In this document: one piece after another, positions 1-13,000 of the stretch | Numbering within the stretch: the stretch's first letter is position 1 | Layout: each line of letters opens with the position of its first letter | NCBI RefSeq assembly: GCF_025698545.1 | Contig: NC_068566.1 | Coordinates: 5,501,362-5,565,361, forward strand | Source: Gossypium raimondii | Taxonomy: Eukaryota; Streptophyta; Magnoliopsida; Malvales; Malvaceae | DNA: 64,000 nucleotides | Direction: 5' to 3' | Position numbers and translations under genes: made by a program | Notes under the pieces: generated by a model | The model's input: only the letters and a program-made list of their open reading frames with translations | What the model was told of the DNA's origin: nothing | Databases searched by the model: none

Positions 1-835
1 TACACAAGTTATCTCACTTGTACATAATTAAATGTATTAACCATAAGATGAGTCAATTTCCATATGAAATTCATCATCTACTTCATGCATTCTTTTCACA
101 AAAGTATATTTAATTCCATTTGAATACTTACCATTTCATTCCCTTTTCTTGCCCGTTGAACCATCTAGAATTTCATTGGATACTAGGGAAAGCTCAAATG
201 AAGTGTGCCTTTACAAATAACCATAACCTTTGCTTTACATCATTGCTCACATGAGCTGTGAAATGGGACTGCTCACCCAAGTTGTGGGTCAGAATGTAAG
301 CCACACAATGCTGCGTACACGAAATGTGGAGAATCCGCAACAAATGCAGGACCTCAGACACCGATAGGACACTTAAGACCAGCACTAGAAACGTGAAATA
401 CCTAATGACATGTCATTTGTATCCTACGAATTCCTAAGGTTCAACCGGGACTCAATATCTATCAATTCATCATAGCATTGATAGGATTATACATTAATCC
501 ATTTACATTAAAAATAACATAGTAAGCATTTAAATTAAACATCATTAATTCGATAATCATTCATACGAACTTACCTCGACGACTAATGGTGTAGAAGTTA
601 AATCGAGCTAATTCGAAGTTTTTGCTTTGCCTCGATCTAGGTCCATACGTGATTTATCTTGATCTAAATAGACAATTTTAATCAATTTAATACTTCTAGT
701 ATTCAACTTAATCAACATTTCATATTTATAAAAAATTACCATTTAGCCCCTAATATTTTAACTTTTCACAATTTAGTCCTTAAGCTCGTAATTTAAAATC
801 TAATCATTTTAATCCCTCGTATAGACTAACCAAAT

Positions 836-2437
836 TCTTTCACCTTTTTGTCATTTTAACACTATATACTTTTGTCTACAGTTGACAACAGCATCATGTA
901 AAGTTAACCAGTCCATTCACAAAATCACGTCAAACTCATCAAATGGTAGCAACATCAAATCAGCTAGAAAGTCGAAACCCCAAACCATTAAAGGATAGTT
1001 TTTACAGGCTTTATCAATTAACACATACTGACCTAAAGGGTTCGTTACTTTAACCATAAATTTCATAGATTCAAAAGGTATTTTCTTATCTGACACTAAA
1101 GTTGTGTATACATATGAGTATGTTGACCCCAGGTCAACCAAAGCATTAACATTAGTATCAAAGATAGAAAATATACTAGTGATCACATCAGGTGCTGAAG
1201 CTTCCTCTCGAGCACAAATCGCATAAACCCTAGCTAGTGCCCGTGCCTCAGATCTAATTGCAGAATCTTTTGTTCCACTTCGACTGTTACCTGTATTGCC
1301 AGTGTTTCGGGGTGGTCTCCCTCTCACAGCCGTATTACATGAACGAGTATTCTGAGCCTTCTCTTTATTTGATCTTTTAGGGAAATCTTTAAGAAAATGA
1401 TCATAGGAACCACATTTAAAACACAACTCATTTTTCAATTTGCATTTATCGAAGTGCCGCCTATTACATTATTGACATTCAGGCTTGTTGTTCTTGACAC
1501 TACCCACACTCGCTACACATGTAGCTTGAGGTTTCGAGATCGAATGCTGCTTTCTTTTATCTCTTCCAGAATAACCTCCCGAAACTGATGAACAACATGA
1601 AATTCTTTTGTTTTATTTGATAGAGATGAGAATGATTTTCCCATAGGTCATTTTCCCGTATCACAAGCCTCAGAATCTTCTTTTTTTTTTCACTTTGCTA
1701 AGTTCTTCAGCCTTGTGTGCTCTATAAACCAGAACTGCAAATTCTTTTAGCTCAAGAATCCTGACTAGCAACTTAATATCTTCATTTAGACCGTTTTCAA
1801 ATCGTATGCACATCACAGCTTTAGATGGTATGCACTCTTGAGCATATTTTCTGAGTTGTACAAATTCTCTCTCATACTCAGCCACTGACATACGACCCTA
1901 TTTCGATTCCAAAAATTTTTTACAGTTCTTGTCGAGAAATCACTAGCTAGCATATTTCTTCTGAAACCTGTCTAAAAGAATTTCCAGTTTTCACGATCCC
2001 TCAGTACTACCGCAATCAATGTATTCCACCACTAATACGTTGAGTCTTTTAATAACGATACAACATATTTCAGGCATTCAACAGGTGTACAAGATAATTC
2101 ATTAAAAAACCTCACTGTGTTTTCTAACCAGAACTCAGCTTTCTCTAGATCGTTTTCAGCTGTGCCACGGAACTCTTCAGCCCCATACTTCTAGATTTTA
2201 TCAACTGAAGGCTCGCTTGTACGTGTTTGTTCCAAACCTTAAGGAACTATGGGGACAGGTTGGGGTACGGTTGGGGGTGGTGGTCGTTAAGCCATTAGGT
2301 TCGTTTTCACAAACTCTATAAACCATTTGAACATCATCTAAGGAAGGCTTCTTCAGCCTTTCCTCTTTGGCCCTCAGACGAGGGCCTGCTACCACTAAAA
2401 GTTGCTTTGTGAACGAAGGCTTGTGCATTACTTTCAA
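836..2437 (-). pseudogene. Gypsy gag-protease remnant
   Basis: Broken reading frames in gag-to-protease order. A segment from 1891 to 1670 has the retrotransposon gag signature (SVAEYEREFVQLRKYA). A segment from 1438 to 917 begins with a zinc knuckle (CFKCGSYDH, with the last Cys changed to Phe) and continues into a retropepsin-like domain where the active-site D-S/T-G reads DLGS. The protease end (LPFDEFDVIL, a stop, then MDWL) continues past the stop to about 850 and then dissolves into LTR sequence. Several stops and frameshifts make it non-functional. No RT follows, although RT should come next in this family. Confidence 0.8.
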
Positions 2438-2593
2438 CTTTATCAGAAATGACTCGGTTGAATGATAATTTATCTATATGAAAATATAGTTCAATTTGAG
2501 TTAGGAGTTATCACACTATCGTAGGTTATATAATGACATGTATTGCTAGACTCCATACATGTTACGTTTATTCTGAAAACTGACTAAACAGTA

Positions 2594-2605
2594 GCTCTGA
2601 TACCA
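2594..2605 (-). other. Primer-binding site of the minus-strand Gypsy element
   Basis: The minus strand reads TGGTATCAGAGC, the standard complement of the 3' end of plant initiator-Met tRNA. It lies just inside the 5' LTR and fixes the element's orientation. Confidence 0.85.
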
Positions 2606-3285
2606 CTTAATTTAAATTTCATAAAAAAACTCACTTTACAGAACTTGTTTATTTCTCAAAAAAGATTCATAATCTACCATTTAACATAAAAAACATTCAA
2701 GAACATTCATGACATAACCCTCAACCTTTAACAATTTTATAAATTAATCCTCAGGCTAGCTAAATTAAGCTAAAACGAACTCAAAAACATAAAAATCATT
2801 AAAAACAGAGCTTGAATGCATACCATGCAAGAAGAAATAAGCTTGACCAAATTCTCTTCCTCTTTTAATGGCTAACATCAATTTAGGGTGTTGAATGGGG
2901 AAGATGAAACAATTTTGTTTTATTTAGTTTAAGCTTAATTTACCTAATTACCATTTTAACCTTTAACAACTTTAATAATTTCATCAAAACCACATCCATC
3001 AACATCCACTGTCACCTTAATTGGTATATTTACCATTCAAGTCCTTTATTTTAATCTTTCACAGCCATTTGACCCTTTTAACTTATAGAACTCCACTTTT
3101 ATACTTTTTACGATTTAATCATGTTTTACTTAATTAATATGAAATCATCAAAATTTCTTAATAAAATTTTAGTATGACCTTAATAAAATCTCATAGACAC
3201 TAAATAAAAATAAAATAATGATTTACTCGTCGAACTTGTGGCCCTGAAACTACTGTTTCAATTTTACTGAAAATGGTCTGTTACA
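2606..3285 (-). repeat. 5' LTR (probably truncated) of the minus-strand Gypsy element
   Basis: It begins TGTAACAGACC at 3285, much like the solo LTR that begins TGTAACAGCCC at 13340. At about 680 bp it is far shorter than that 3.3-kb relative. No clear CA end precedes the primer-binding site, so part of the LTR has probably been deleted. No coding content. Confidence 0.65.
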
Positions 3286-3302
3286 GTATCTTTGTGGGAT
3301 AC

Positions 3303-4753
3303 TTAATTAACAGTCATGCTTATAGAGTATGCAATACTTGAACTAAGACTATTTTGGAATCAATAAATGTGATTATTGATGATTCTCTTGTCCCTAAAAA
3401 AGATCAACCAGAAGATGATCTAGTAAATAATCCAACAACAATCAGTACAACAATAGGTAGAACAAAGACAATCTTCTCTAAGAAGCAAGAAGTCAATAAA
3501 GAATGCAAGATTAACCCTCCAACCAAAATTTTCAAGAACCATCCTCTAGAGAATGTCATTGGAAACATTATTGATGAAAGAAGAACAAGGGGGAACAAAT
3601 AAACTTTAGAGATATAATCAACATTGAATGTTATGTTTCAACCTTTAAACTAAAAATAGTGATAATGCCTTAAGAAATGAGCATAGGTTGGGAGCAATAC
3701 AATAAAATTTACAACAATCATTCGAAATAAGGTTCGAAAACTTGTTCCTCATCCACAAGGATGTAACATAATAGGCACTGAATGAATTTTTAAGAATAAA
3801 AGTGACGAGCATTGAAACATTACAAGGAACAACGCTTGCTTAATGGCTTAAAAGTATACATAGGTCAAGGGATGGATTTTGACAAAAAATTGCTCCAATA
3901 ACAAGGTTAGAATCTATTTGAATTTTAGTAGTTGTTAATTGTTACCTTGATATAAAACTATTTCAAATGGACATCAAAAGTGTATTCCTAAATGAATGGC
4001 TTAACAAAGAAGTCTATGTCAAACAATCAAAAGGGTTCATTGATTCACACTATTTAGATAATGTTTTCAAGTTTTCTAAGGCATTGTAAGAACTTAAATA
4101 AGTTCTGAGGGCATAGTACGAACGCTTGTCTATATATCTATTACAACAGGGGTATGTTCGGGGTAGTGTTGATAAGACACTATTTGTAAAGAAAGGTGAA
4201 CAGAGTATTACTTAAGTTCAAATTTATGTTGACGATATTATTTTGGGTCAACCTCTAAAAGAGCCAACGATGGATTTGTTTGACTCATGAAATTGGAGTT
4301 TGAAATGATTATTGTTAAGGAATTAACATACTTTCTCGGGTTAGAAGTCAAACAACTTGGAGGCATTTTTATTAGTCAAGAAAAGTATGCTTCAAACATG
4401 GTTAAGAAGTTCAATATTGGCCAAGCCAAAATGCTAGAACATTAATGAGTTTTAGTGATAAACTCTGAATGGACAAGGTAGGAGTCTCGGTTGATAGCAG
4501 AATGTATCATATTATTATTTGGAGTATTCTATATTTGAAAGCGAGCAAGCTCGACATTTGTCAAATTGTAGGTGTTTACGCTTGTTAACAAGTTTACCTG
4601 AAGGAGTTGCATCTTAAAGAAACAAAACATATTATTAAATATATGAAAGGTGTGGTTGATTATGGTTTGTGGTTCACCAAAAATCCTAGCATGGCATTTG
4701 TAGGATATAATGACGTGAATTTGGATAAAAGTGTAGATGATTGTAAAAGTACT
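3303..4753 (+). pseudogene. SIRE-type Copia pol remnant: integrase tail, RT and start of RNase H
   Basis: In frame from the Gypsy junction one reads the integrase-to-RT linker (NSHAYRVCNT, then ESINVIIDDSL). RT-like phrases follow in broken frames: the GTKWIYKNKSDEHGN-type region near 3780, MDIKSVFLNEWLNKEVYVKQ-like near 3965, the VDDIILG region near 4235, and the TYFLGLEVKQ-like region near 4330. RNase H starts at 4607 (TKHIIKYMKGVVDYGLWF) and is cut at 4753 by the inserted LTR, directly after the codons for the Lys-Ser-Thr of the RNase H D-D-R-K-S-T motif. Numerous stops and frameshifts. Confidence 0.8.
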
Positions 4754-7049
4754 TGTAATATCACACCCAACGTAGTCTTATTGATGAATTGTATGAGCTA
4801 AAGTTAAGTTAAGATATATGTTAAGGTAACACTGGTTTATGTTTTATATGCCAATGCGATATTTGTATTAGTTATGCGCCATGAGTGGCGTACTGTATGA
4901 TTTTAAAGTAAGTTTGTTAAGGTATATTGTTTGGGAAAAGTCTAAGTTATAATTTTTATGGTCTGGCTTGGTCATAGTGGGGAACTCGCCAATCAGTGTT
5001 TCTTTTGGAAAGACTGTGTGTTAAGACCTTTTGTTTATGTACGCGAGTAAAATATTGTAGGATTGTGGATTTGAATGTTATCTGTCTGTGTACGTGTGAA
5101 TTTTGTTTAGTTTTAGTTGTTTTTTAATTGGGATTCAGTTAGAAATATACCAAAGTGTTATGATTATTCTTGATGTATTATAGCCTGTAATTATTATGTT
5201 AGCCATGATAGAATGGAGTTAGCTTTACATGTTAACTATGTGTTATGTTATTCCTGAGAGAGAAAGTTGTAAGATATAAATATCAGTAAAAACCTTCGTA
5301 GTGGGGGGTTTTTCCCTTCTCTTTTATTTTGCTCTGTTACACTTTAAAATCCTATTAAAAGAAGTTCGTTGGAGAAGAAGCAGCAAGTGATCGATTAGAA
5401 AGAAAAAGTTGTGCATATAGTAATAGTGATAGAATAACTTCATTTAGATCATTTGTGAGTATCCAAACTATATGATTTCTCTCTTTGTTGTATTTTATCT
5501 TGTGTAACCTTAAAGTATGGTTGTCATAAATAAAGTCCAAGTGAGGACCTGAACTTGAAACTTTGAAATTTGCTATATGTAATTGTTTATGTGTGTGTAT
5601 GTGTGCATGATCATGGCATAAAACATATATGACTTCCTTGGGGTATGAAATCGGTATCAGGATAAGATGAGCCACTAGTAGGGCATGTTAATTTCAAATT
5701 AGAATGGCAGATATGTGTATCCACTGGTAGGGCATGCTACTTGCTAACCAAATAAGGATATATGATGGGCAACTGGTAGGATATGATAGTTGTTGGTAAC
5801 CAGTTTTGCGGCCACTGGTATAGTATGTTAGTTACTAACCAGTTGGCGTGAATGTTAGATTTTGGTAGGGCACACTTGTTTCTAACCAACCTAACATTAT
5901 GAGTGTTCGCTATGGTATGACATGCTAGTTGATAACCATGGAAAAGAGTCTTGTACTCACAGGAACACATAGGTGTTCGAAATGATATGATACAAAAGAT
6001 CTATTCTGATATATGAAATCTGAGGTTCAACCCAAAGAAGGTTATGAAAAAGTGAGTTAATATGTCTATGTATGTGTTATATGATATGTTATGTATTGAA
6101 AGGAATAAACTAATACGATAGAATGTGTGTTGTGTGATATGTATATAGGTTAATAGAAAAGAAAGGGTAAATGTTAAGAAAATATGTTTTGATTCTTGTT
6201 GACGCGTTAAGGTCGTAGTGTATTTGTTAAGAATTGATAATTAAAATATTGAATCTACCCTAGTAAGTTTTGAAAGTATTTATGAGTTCACCTGAGGAGA
6301 AGTTGTGATACAAAGGTATTTGTGAGAAAAGACTGTAATGATGGAGAAGCATAAGTTCTGTTAAGGTTATAGTGATAACTGGAGGAAAAGATAAAAGTGT
6401 ACGCCCAATGTTATGAAAGGTGGTATGTACAAGATATGGGAAACTGCCCGAAATGTTAAGTGTTCGCTATGAGATGAGAGTGTACGCTCTTATGTCTCGG
6501 CGTATAAAGTCCTAATATATTAGTCTATGTTATAAACTTGCAATGTATCTGTTCTTATTTAAGTGTTGAGGTTTTCTTGTTAGAACTCACAAAGTTCTTT
6601 TTAACTTACCCTCTCTGCTTTTCCTCCTTCCAGATGATCTTCATTACAAGCTTGTTGAATGGACTAAGCCAGAATAAGCATGCTCCATAATGAGCTTCGT
6701 CTATTTCTGTTTTGCAATATGCATATGTTTTGGGGGTGGCGTGTAATTCTATTCTGAAAATGAATCTATAATAAATGATTTCTACTGGCATACAGCAACT
6801 GTTTATAAGTAATCATTACTACTAGTATTGTATTTTAAAGAAAAAAATTCAACTAAAAAGATTTTAAATCCATTTACTTTTGTTCTATTGCGTATGCTGT
6901 TAAATAAACTTGTGTATTGAATAAGTTTTTGGAGGCTCCTCCTAGTTAAGTTAATTTGTATCATAGTTGAACTGAAAATCGAATTAGGCATATGTTTGTT
7001 TTCTGTCTGAGTAACACTTCAATCGACCTTCGGGGATTGGGTTGTTACA
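4754..7049. mobile_element. Solo LTR (2,296 bp) inserted in the SIRE RNase H domain
   Basis: It starts TGTAAT and ends GTTACA. The 5-bp flanks are GTACT (4749-4753) and GTACC (7050-7054), one base different, and the RNase H reading frame resumes directly after the second copy (TCTGAGGGG...). It has no gag or pol, so it is a solo LTR or an LTR-like unit. Between about 5670 and 5945 it holds a degenerate tandem array with a period near 60 bp built on 'ccactggtagggcatgctagttgctaacca'. ORFs here on either strand match nothing I know. Confidence 0.75.
5665..5945. repeat. Degenerate ~60-bp tandem repeats inside the LTR
   Basis: The phrase 'actggtagggcatg...gttgctaacca' recurs about four or five times with drift (near 5672, 5722, 5772, 5812 and 5855). 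Short tandem arrays are common in plant LTR U3 regions; a regulatory role is possible but not shown. Confidence 0.6.
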
Positions 7050-7463
7050 GTACCTCTGAGGGGTCTTTCTTTCTAAGGAATAATCTAGTGTCTTAGCACA
7101 ACAAGAAAGAAAACCCCATCTCCCTATTAACAATTAGGGTTGAATATATTGTGGTAGGTAGTTGTTTTACACAACTTATTTGGATGAAAACAAATTTTAC
7201 AAGACTACAATATTTCAACTCATGTTCTAACTATATATTGCGACAGTACAAGTGCCATCAATATATCGAGAAACCTAGTATTGCACTTACACACAAAACA
7301 CATTGATATACACCACCACTTTATTCATGAGTTAGTAGAGAATAAAACAGTTGAATTCAAGTACATTCCAACTGAAAAACAACTTGCTGATATTTTTACC
7401 AAAAGTTTGGGTGTTGCACATTCCGAGAGCTTGAAGAATTCTCTCGACTTGTGTCATTTATGA
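7050..7463 (+). pseudogene. SIRE-type Copia RNase H, C-terminal part
   Basis: Continuation of the RNase H domain from 4753. After the LTR one reads SEGSFFLRNNLVS, then decayed sequence including TTYLDENK. The conserved end follows from 7281: TKHIDIHHHFIHELVENKTV and LADIFTKSLG, ending at a stop near 7461. The His-rich TKHIDIRHHF and LADIFTK motifs are diagnostic of Copia pol. Confidence 0.85.
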
Positions 7464-7730
7464 CTAAACATTAATTTTTATTTATTTTTTCCCTTCTTGA
7501 TTTTTCGCCCTTGGGATTAGTTTTTAAAGGAACTTATTGTTGATTTAAGCTCCACTCTTTGGTGATAAGATTTGGGTTTTGTGAGTCATTAAAGGAATTT
7601 AAGAGCTATCTAACTACTGCTTTATATAAGATAAGGCTCATTCTATTTTATTCTTGGGATTTTTTTCTGTTTTATTTTGGGTTATCATTTTTGGTTACTT
7701 TGCTTTGAGATAACTTTTAATACCTAATTA

Positions 7731-9170
7731 ATGGCAAGGGTCAAATGGATTATTCAAAAGAAATCAGGGAGTTTGTTCGACTCCCCAACCAAAGTTGTTA
7801 AAGATCATTAACTTAAACATGAACTTGGAGAGTCTTTCAAACAACCACATTATTTTACTAATGTGATCGAGAAGATAGATGAGATATTTTCCCAACTAGA
7901 ACAGTCTTTGAATTATCCAAAAGAACTTGAGCTTGTTGCAAAATCTTTTAAAGGATCAAAAGAAAATCTTGCCGACTTTGATCAAGACACGATTTGAATT
8001 AAAAAAAGAGTAATTAGTTCCATTTGACATTCCAACAGAATTTGGAACAATGAGTAGAGGTGACGGAGATGAAGAATCCAACAGGCATTCTGGTTCTTTT
8101 GAGCATAGGGATAGTTTTCAAATAAGGAATGCTAGTGAGGCTCTGGCTCAAATGCTCAATTTAAAGCCAAGAGAAAACGGAAGATAAGAGACTTTGTTTA
8201 GATAACCCTTCTCGATTTTATGGATATCTTGGCTAATAGAAGTCAAGAAAAGGTGTCTGAATAAAAATGTGTCGATGAGAGAAATATTTTAGTGGATCAT
8301 TTTGAGAATTACTCACTATTTTATCTTTTTGAAAATATGGACTTCCTGAAATTTGTGACTTACACTCAGCCATATGTGAAGGAATTTATCTAAGAATTTT
8401 ACTGCAATTTGCAATGTGATATGGATATTGAGGGCTCATCAAATTTCCATCATGTTAAAGTCCAGGAGAAATATGTATACCTTTACTCTTGATATCATCA
8501 ATAAATTTTTGAAGAATCTGAGTATTCATTATGGTTGTACTAATTCCTATAACAAGATTTTGAGTATTATTATAAGCGGGTTTGTTCGAGCATAGCTTGC
8601 TAATAATATCTTATCACTTGTCTTATTGACTTCAAAGTATTGTGTGCTACACAAAATTGTCATTCACAACTGGCGTTTGGTAATTCACAAGTCCTCCATC
8701 AACAAGCCTTTAACATGTCTTCTTAACAAAGTTGGTAAGGAAAGTTGGTTTGATATCGTGCAATTTATTTTCGATCAGATTGTCAAACATGTAGAATCTG
8801 TTTCTACTTGTGAGATCCTTCCTTTCTGGTCTTTAATCTATCAAAATTTTCTTCGACAACTTAATATCAGATTGAAGAATAATGTAGTTACTGAAGATAC
8901 AAAGAATTCAAGATTTTGAGCAAGCTTTTTAAAGCGAATCGTGTAAATGACTTTTTCCTGTTACACTTTTTCCGCCAATTATTCCAACAGGCGAAAGACT
9001 AGGTGCTCTAGAAAGTGTAGATGTGGTGTAAAATGCCTAAGTGTTGATTGTGTTAAGGACTAAAATTGATATTATCAACATTGAGATTCAATGGTTACAT
9101 ACTTACAGGGCTTAGTTTGTTGATTTGATTCGAGACTTGAAATCGTCGAATTGGTGATAAGGGGAAAGGA
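7731..9170 (+). pseudogene. Env-like third ORF of the SIRE-type element (plant transposon protein domain)
   Basis: After pol comes an ATG at 7731 and a broken frame resembling the ORF3 carried by SIRE/Maximus Copia elements, annotated in plants as 'putative plant transposon protein'. The visible matches to that domain are a phrase around 8370-8490 (VKEFI, then EFYCNLQCDMDIEGSSNFHH and KVQEKYVY) and a longer open stretch at 8626-8919 (SKYCVLHKIVIHNW, then FDIVQFIFDQIVKHVES). Stops and frameshifts are frequent, so it is inactive. Function in the family is unproven: the env label rests on its position after pol and predicted transmembrane features in some members. The identification is by remembered pattern; a profile search would settle it. 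Confidence 0.65.
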
Positions 9171-9490
9171 TCTGGCATTTTGGATAAAAAGGGGAGATCG
9201 AACTTTTGCCAAATGCATGGTCGATTATTGCTAGAGGTTTTAGTTATTATTATGTTGTTCTTATTTCTATTTATTTTTGTTTTCTTGTTTGTTTCTTTTT
9301 TTTTCAGTTTCGTTATGCCGAACTCGATTGTTAAATGTTCTTTTCTTTACTTATATGCACAAGTTTATTAGACTTTTGGATTTTCATTTATATTGTTATT
9401 GGATTCATAAATATTTCTTGTGTTCTCTTTATTCGTTACTTGTTCTCAGGGGGGTTGTGATGCATTTGTTGTTTTGGTTTTTTCAAAATG

Positions 9491-9502
9491 CCAAAGGGGA
9501 GA
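9491..9502 (+). other. Polypurine tract of the SIRE-type element
   Basis: CCAAAGGGGAGA lies directly before the LTR start at 9504. A polypurine tract in this position primes plus-strand synthesis and confirms the 3' LTR boundary. Confidence 0.75.
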
Positions 9503-9503
9503 T

Positions 9504-10056
9504 TGTTGGAACCTTTGAATGTCACGTGTCTTGTTAAAATGTATTTTGGAACCAATTGTTACCTTCTTTTGTTCTATGAGTTGTTTAAATATGTTTTTGA
9601 ATAAAGTCTTGCTCCAGTAAAATAGTTTTTTTAACATCTTTAAAAAAATAAGTTATGTTTCTTATGAGTCATACAAGTCTGTTATTTGGTTAAATAAATC
9701 TTTTTCAATACCTTATTGGACGAATGAATGATGGTTGACCTTGAGTTGGTTTAATGGGATAAGTTGCTCAATCCCTATCGGTTATTTTTGAATTTGGAGG
9801 ATTGCATCAAAAGACTTATTGATTACTCTAGAGGACATATTGGCTGTTTCATAATACTTATCAAGCCGCTATTTCTTACTAATTGGCCCTATTTATAATC
9901 GATGTATTACCATCATGAGGTCTTATTTATAGCCAGTAGGGACGTTTTGATTAGATCTATCGAATAACAATACACTTTGAGTAAGGCTCTGTAGGCGTAC
10001 GATTGTTGTATCTAAATTGCGTTAACAAAGCTTGGTTTTGCATTACTTTCTCCCCA
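9504..10056 (+). repeat. 3' LTR of the SIRE-type element, main part
   Basis: Starts TGTTGGAACC just after the polypurine tract. The LTR continues to the insertion point at 10056 and finishes with eight bases at 13341-13348 (CACCAACA). Its length is about 560 bp once the inserted LTR is skipped. The two short ORFs near 9180-9540 are chance frames in the ORF3 tail and LTR. Confidence 0.7.
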
Positions 10057-13000
10057 TGTAACACCTCTAACCCGTATCTGTCGCCGAAATGGGGTTATGA
10101 GGCATTACCGGACAATACACAACTTTCATACATTTAACTAATCACCTTATAAAATTTGAATAATACATTATAATCATGGATTTATTACCATCTAATATAG
10201 CATATATCAAAACACATTGATTAATAATATAAGGGACAAAGATTCGTGAAAACATGGTCTATTAAATAGCATTACTCACTGTATATATTAATACCTCAAA
10301 AAATAATTACGAATTTCCTTAACTTGCTTGCATAAATAATAATACTAAATAAAAAATTACATGTCATTAAATATTAAAACAAACACATCACCATAATATC
10401 ATACTATATGACCGAATATAAGCATGTACACAAACTACTCATTATCAATAATTAACATATGTTACTATTCATTTGGTAATTTTACAAAGCTTGAGCCAAA
10501 TGCAAATGTATTTAACGTTTATGCTTTAACAATGTTCACTATCAACTTAACTCAAACATTTAATAAGTCAAAACATTTCAAAGAACCAAACCCATATATC
10601 AAACATAATTTGCCTTTCTCATTAACTCATCTCAAATGTACATATATGCATAATACATAACAACCATTTTGATTAACACTTTAACTAGACAAAATCGGAT
10701 CCATACATGATAACATTACCTATCATGAAATAAATAACAAATGTCATATACAAGACTAATTTAATGATCTCTTATTCGACTAATACATAATTAAACATAT
10801 AACCAAGATTTTTATCAACTCCTTCTATATACCAATACCAAAATCAAGCATAACCACTATTAAATTTTAAACTCAAATACTACGTTTCAATCAACTTACA
10901 TTTTATTTTACCAAGCTAAAAACGAACCAACTAACAAACCATTCATCAAACTCAGAGGTACATATGTCGAATCACAACTAGTTCATAACCATCACACATA
11001 AATTATTTATCCAAATCATCCAATACAACACATTTATTTATTACCTTATATTAACTTATGTCATTTAATACTCTTATCAAAATGAACATCAACTAAGTCA
11101 ACAAAATAAATCTTAAGGATTTCCCAACATATCATAAATATAGACCATGACCGAATAATTTAAAGTCATTGACAATTACATTAAAAACTTCACACATACT
11201 TACCAATACTAAACTATCATAACTTAAACATTATAATCCACATATCAAAATAATAAGCCATTTTCGCATAGCCTATACATGCCATACATGCCATACATGC
11301 CATACATTCAAACATAAATCCAAAAGGTAGTATAGCCTATACATGCCATAACTTCGAAATTTAATTTTTTTAAAGTACCGATAAACAAACAATAGTGTGA
11401 TAAACTCCACTGAAGATCCCCGAGCTCGTAACTAACCTCCAAAATCTATAAAACAGAGACAAACATACACACAGAGAGTAAGCTATTATAGCATAGTAAG
11501 TCATAAGCAAATATATAACAACAAATACACAATAACATTATTTTAGTAAGGTCAAATTAATTTAATCTCAATCAAGAACATCTAATCATGTATATAATTC
11601 CGTATAACATTTCATAAACTTTCACATTTCATAGTCTTAAGACCGAATACTTATATATTCAATCACAGAATTATCATTTACTTCAAAATTACTTTCGCAT
11701 CACAAAATCGAATATATGCACATTTATACGAGTAAACACATATATCACACTTTAATTTCATACACATATATCATTAGGCCGAATTTAAACTTGTATTTTA
11801 AACACATATAGTTTACTTTGTAACATGTATAACATATAACATCATTTCAACTACCAAAACTTACCTTATTTTCAAATAGGTAATAATTATCACATACCTG
11901 ATCATTTTAGCTCTTATTACACATTCGATCACATTTATCATTGCCCGTTGAACCATTTAAAATTAAATAGGATACTCGGATAATCATACATATCATACAA
12001 TGCCAACATCCCAAACGTGGTCTTACATGTAATCACGTAACGATGTCGCTGTCCCACACATGGTCTTACTCGAAATCACATCTCGTTGCCTCTGTCCCAC
12101 ATAGGTTCTTACACAAGAACACTTATTGAAATTCTTATGATTCGTACAAGACTTTTGGACGTCATATTTCGATCAAACCAAACTTGTACACATTGTTTCC
12201 ATAAATATATATACATTCGGCTAACTTATATATATGCATATAAATACAATTCAACATTTTAAGTTTAAATGCATTCAAAATTAACAACATTTATATGCTT
12301 ATAAACTTACCTTGGACAAAAACGGACGAATCGGGATGACTATTCCACAACTTTAGATTTCCTCCGATCGAATTACAATTTCCTCTTTTCTTGATCTAAA
12401 TTAGTATAATTTAAACTTATTTAATCACATATTCAATCAAATTTATCCAAAAACACATAAATGGGCAAATTACACTTTTTCCCCTAACTTTTCACATTTT
12501 TCACAAATTAGTCCCTATTTCACAAAATAAAAAATAAACAAAATTTCATTGCCCAATAGCTTGGCCAAATATTCACTAAGCTCATATAAGTCCATGCATT
12601 TCATTTATTTCACATTTTATCCCTTAATTTATTATTTTTGCAATTTTGCCCTAATTACTCAAAATCATCTAAAATTCAAATACAACATATGTTTATCCAT
12701 TTCATATATTTTATTTTCTAGCATCAAACAACAAAAATCACAAGCTTTCAACAATGGCAAAACACAAAATCATCATCAAATTCAAAAATTCAAGCATGGG
12801 TCGAGTAGTATTCGAAGCAACAATCTCAAAAACATAAAAATCATTAAAATTCGAGCAAAATTCATACCTAAATTTGAGCTTCAAAGTGCCGAATCTTTAA
12901 AGCTTTCAAATGTTTCTTTTTCTCTTCATTATTCGGCCAAAAGATGAATATAATGGCCATTTTATGTTTTTGTTTTATTTTATTTCTTATTAATATGCGA

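Larger units (their letters stand above)
1..3285 (-). mobile_element. Decayed Ty3/Gypsy element, minus strand, with large internal deletion
   Basis: Reading on the minus strand, the 5' LTR starts at 3285 with TGTAACAGACC and runs to about 2606. A primer-binding site complementary to initiator-Met tRNA (TGGTATCAGAGC) follows at 2594-2605, then gag and protease remnants down to about 836. From about 835 to 1 the sequence turns into LTR-like DNA resembling the solo LTR at 10057-13340 (shared phrases around 'cattgcccgttgaacca'). RT, RNase H and integrase are therefore missing, and protease is fused to LTR by a deletion. The element sits inside the SIRE-type Copia element whose pol resumes in frame at 3286. 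The left end lies outside the window. Confidence 0.8.

Noticed and set aside
9180..9537. Two overlapping Phe/Leu-rich frames
   Set aside because: T-rich sequence at the ORF3 tail, polypurine tract and LTR start of the SIRE-type element; not a membrane protein gene.
12549..12947. 132-codon frame
   Set aside because: It lies inside the solo LTR (10057-13340), has low-complexity composition and no recognisable motif.
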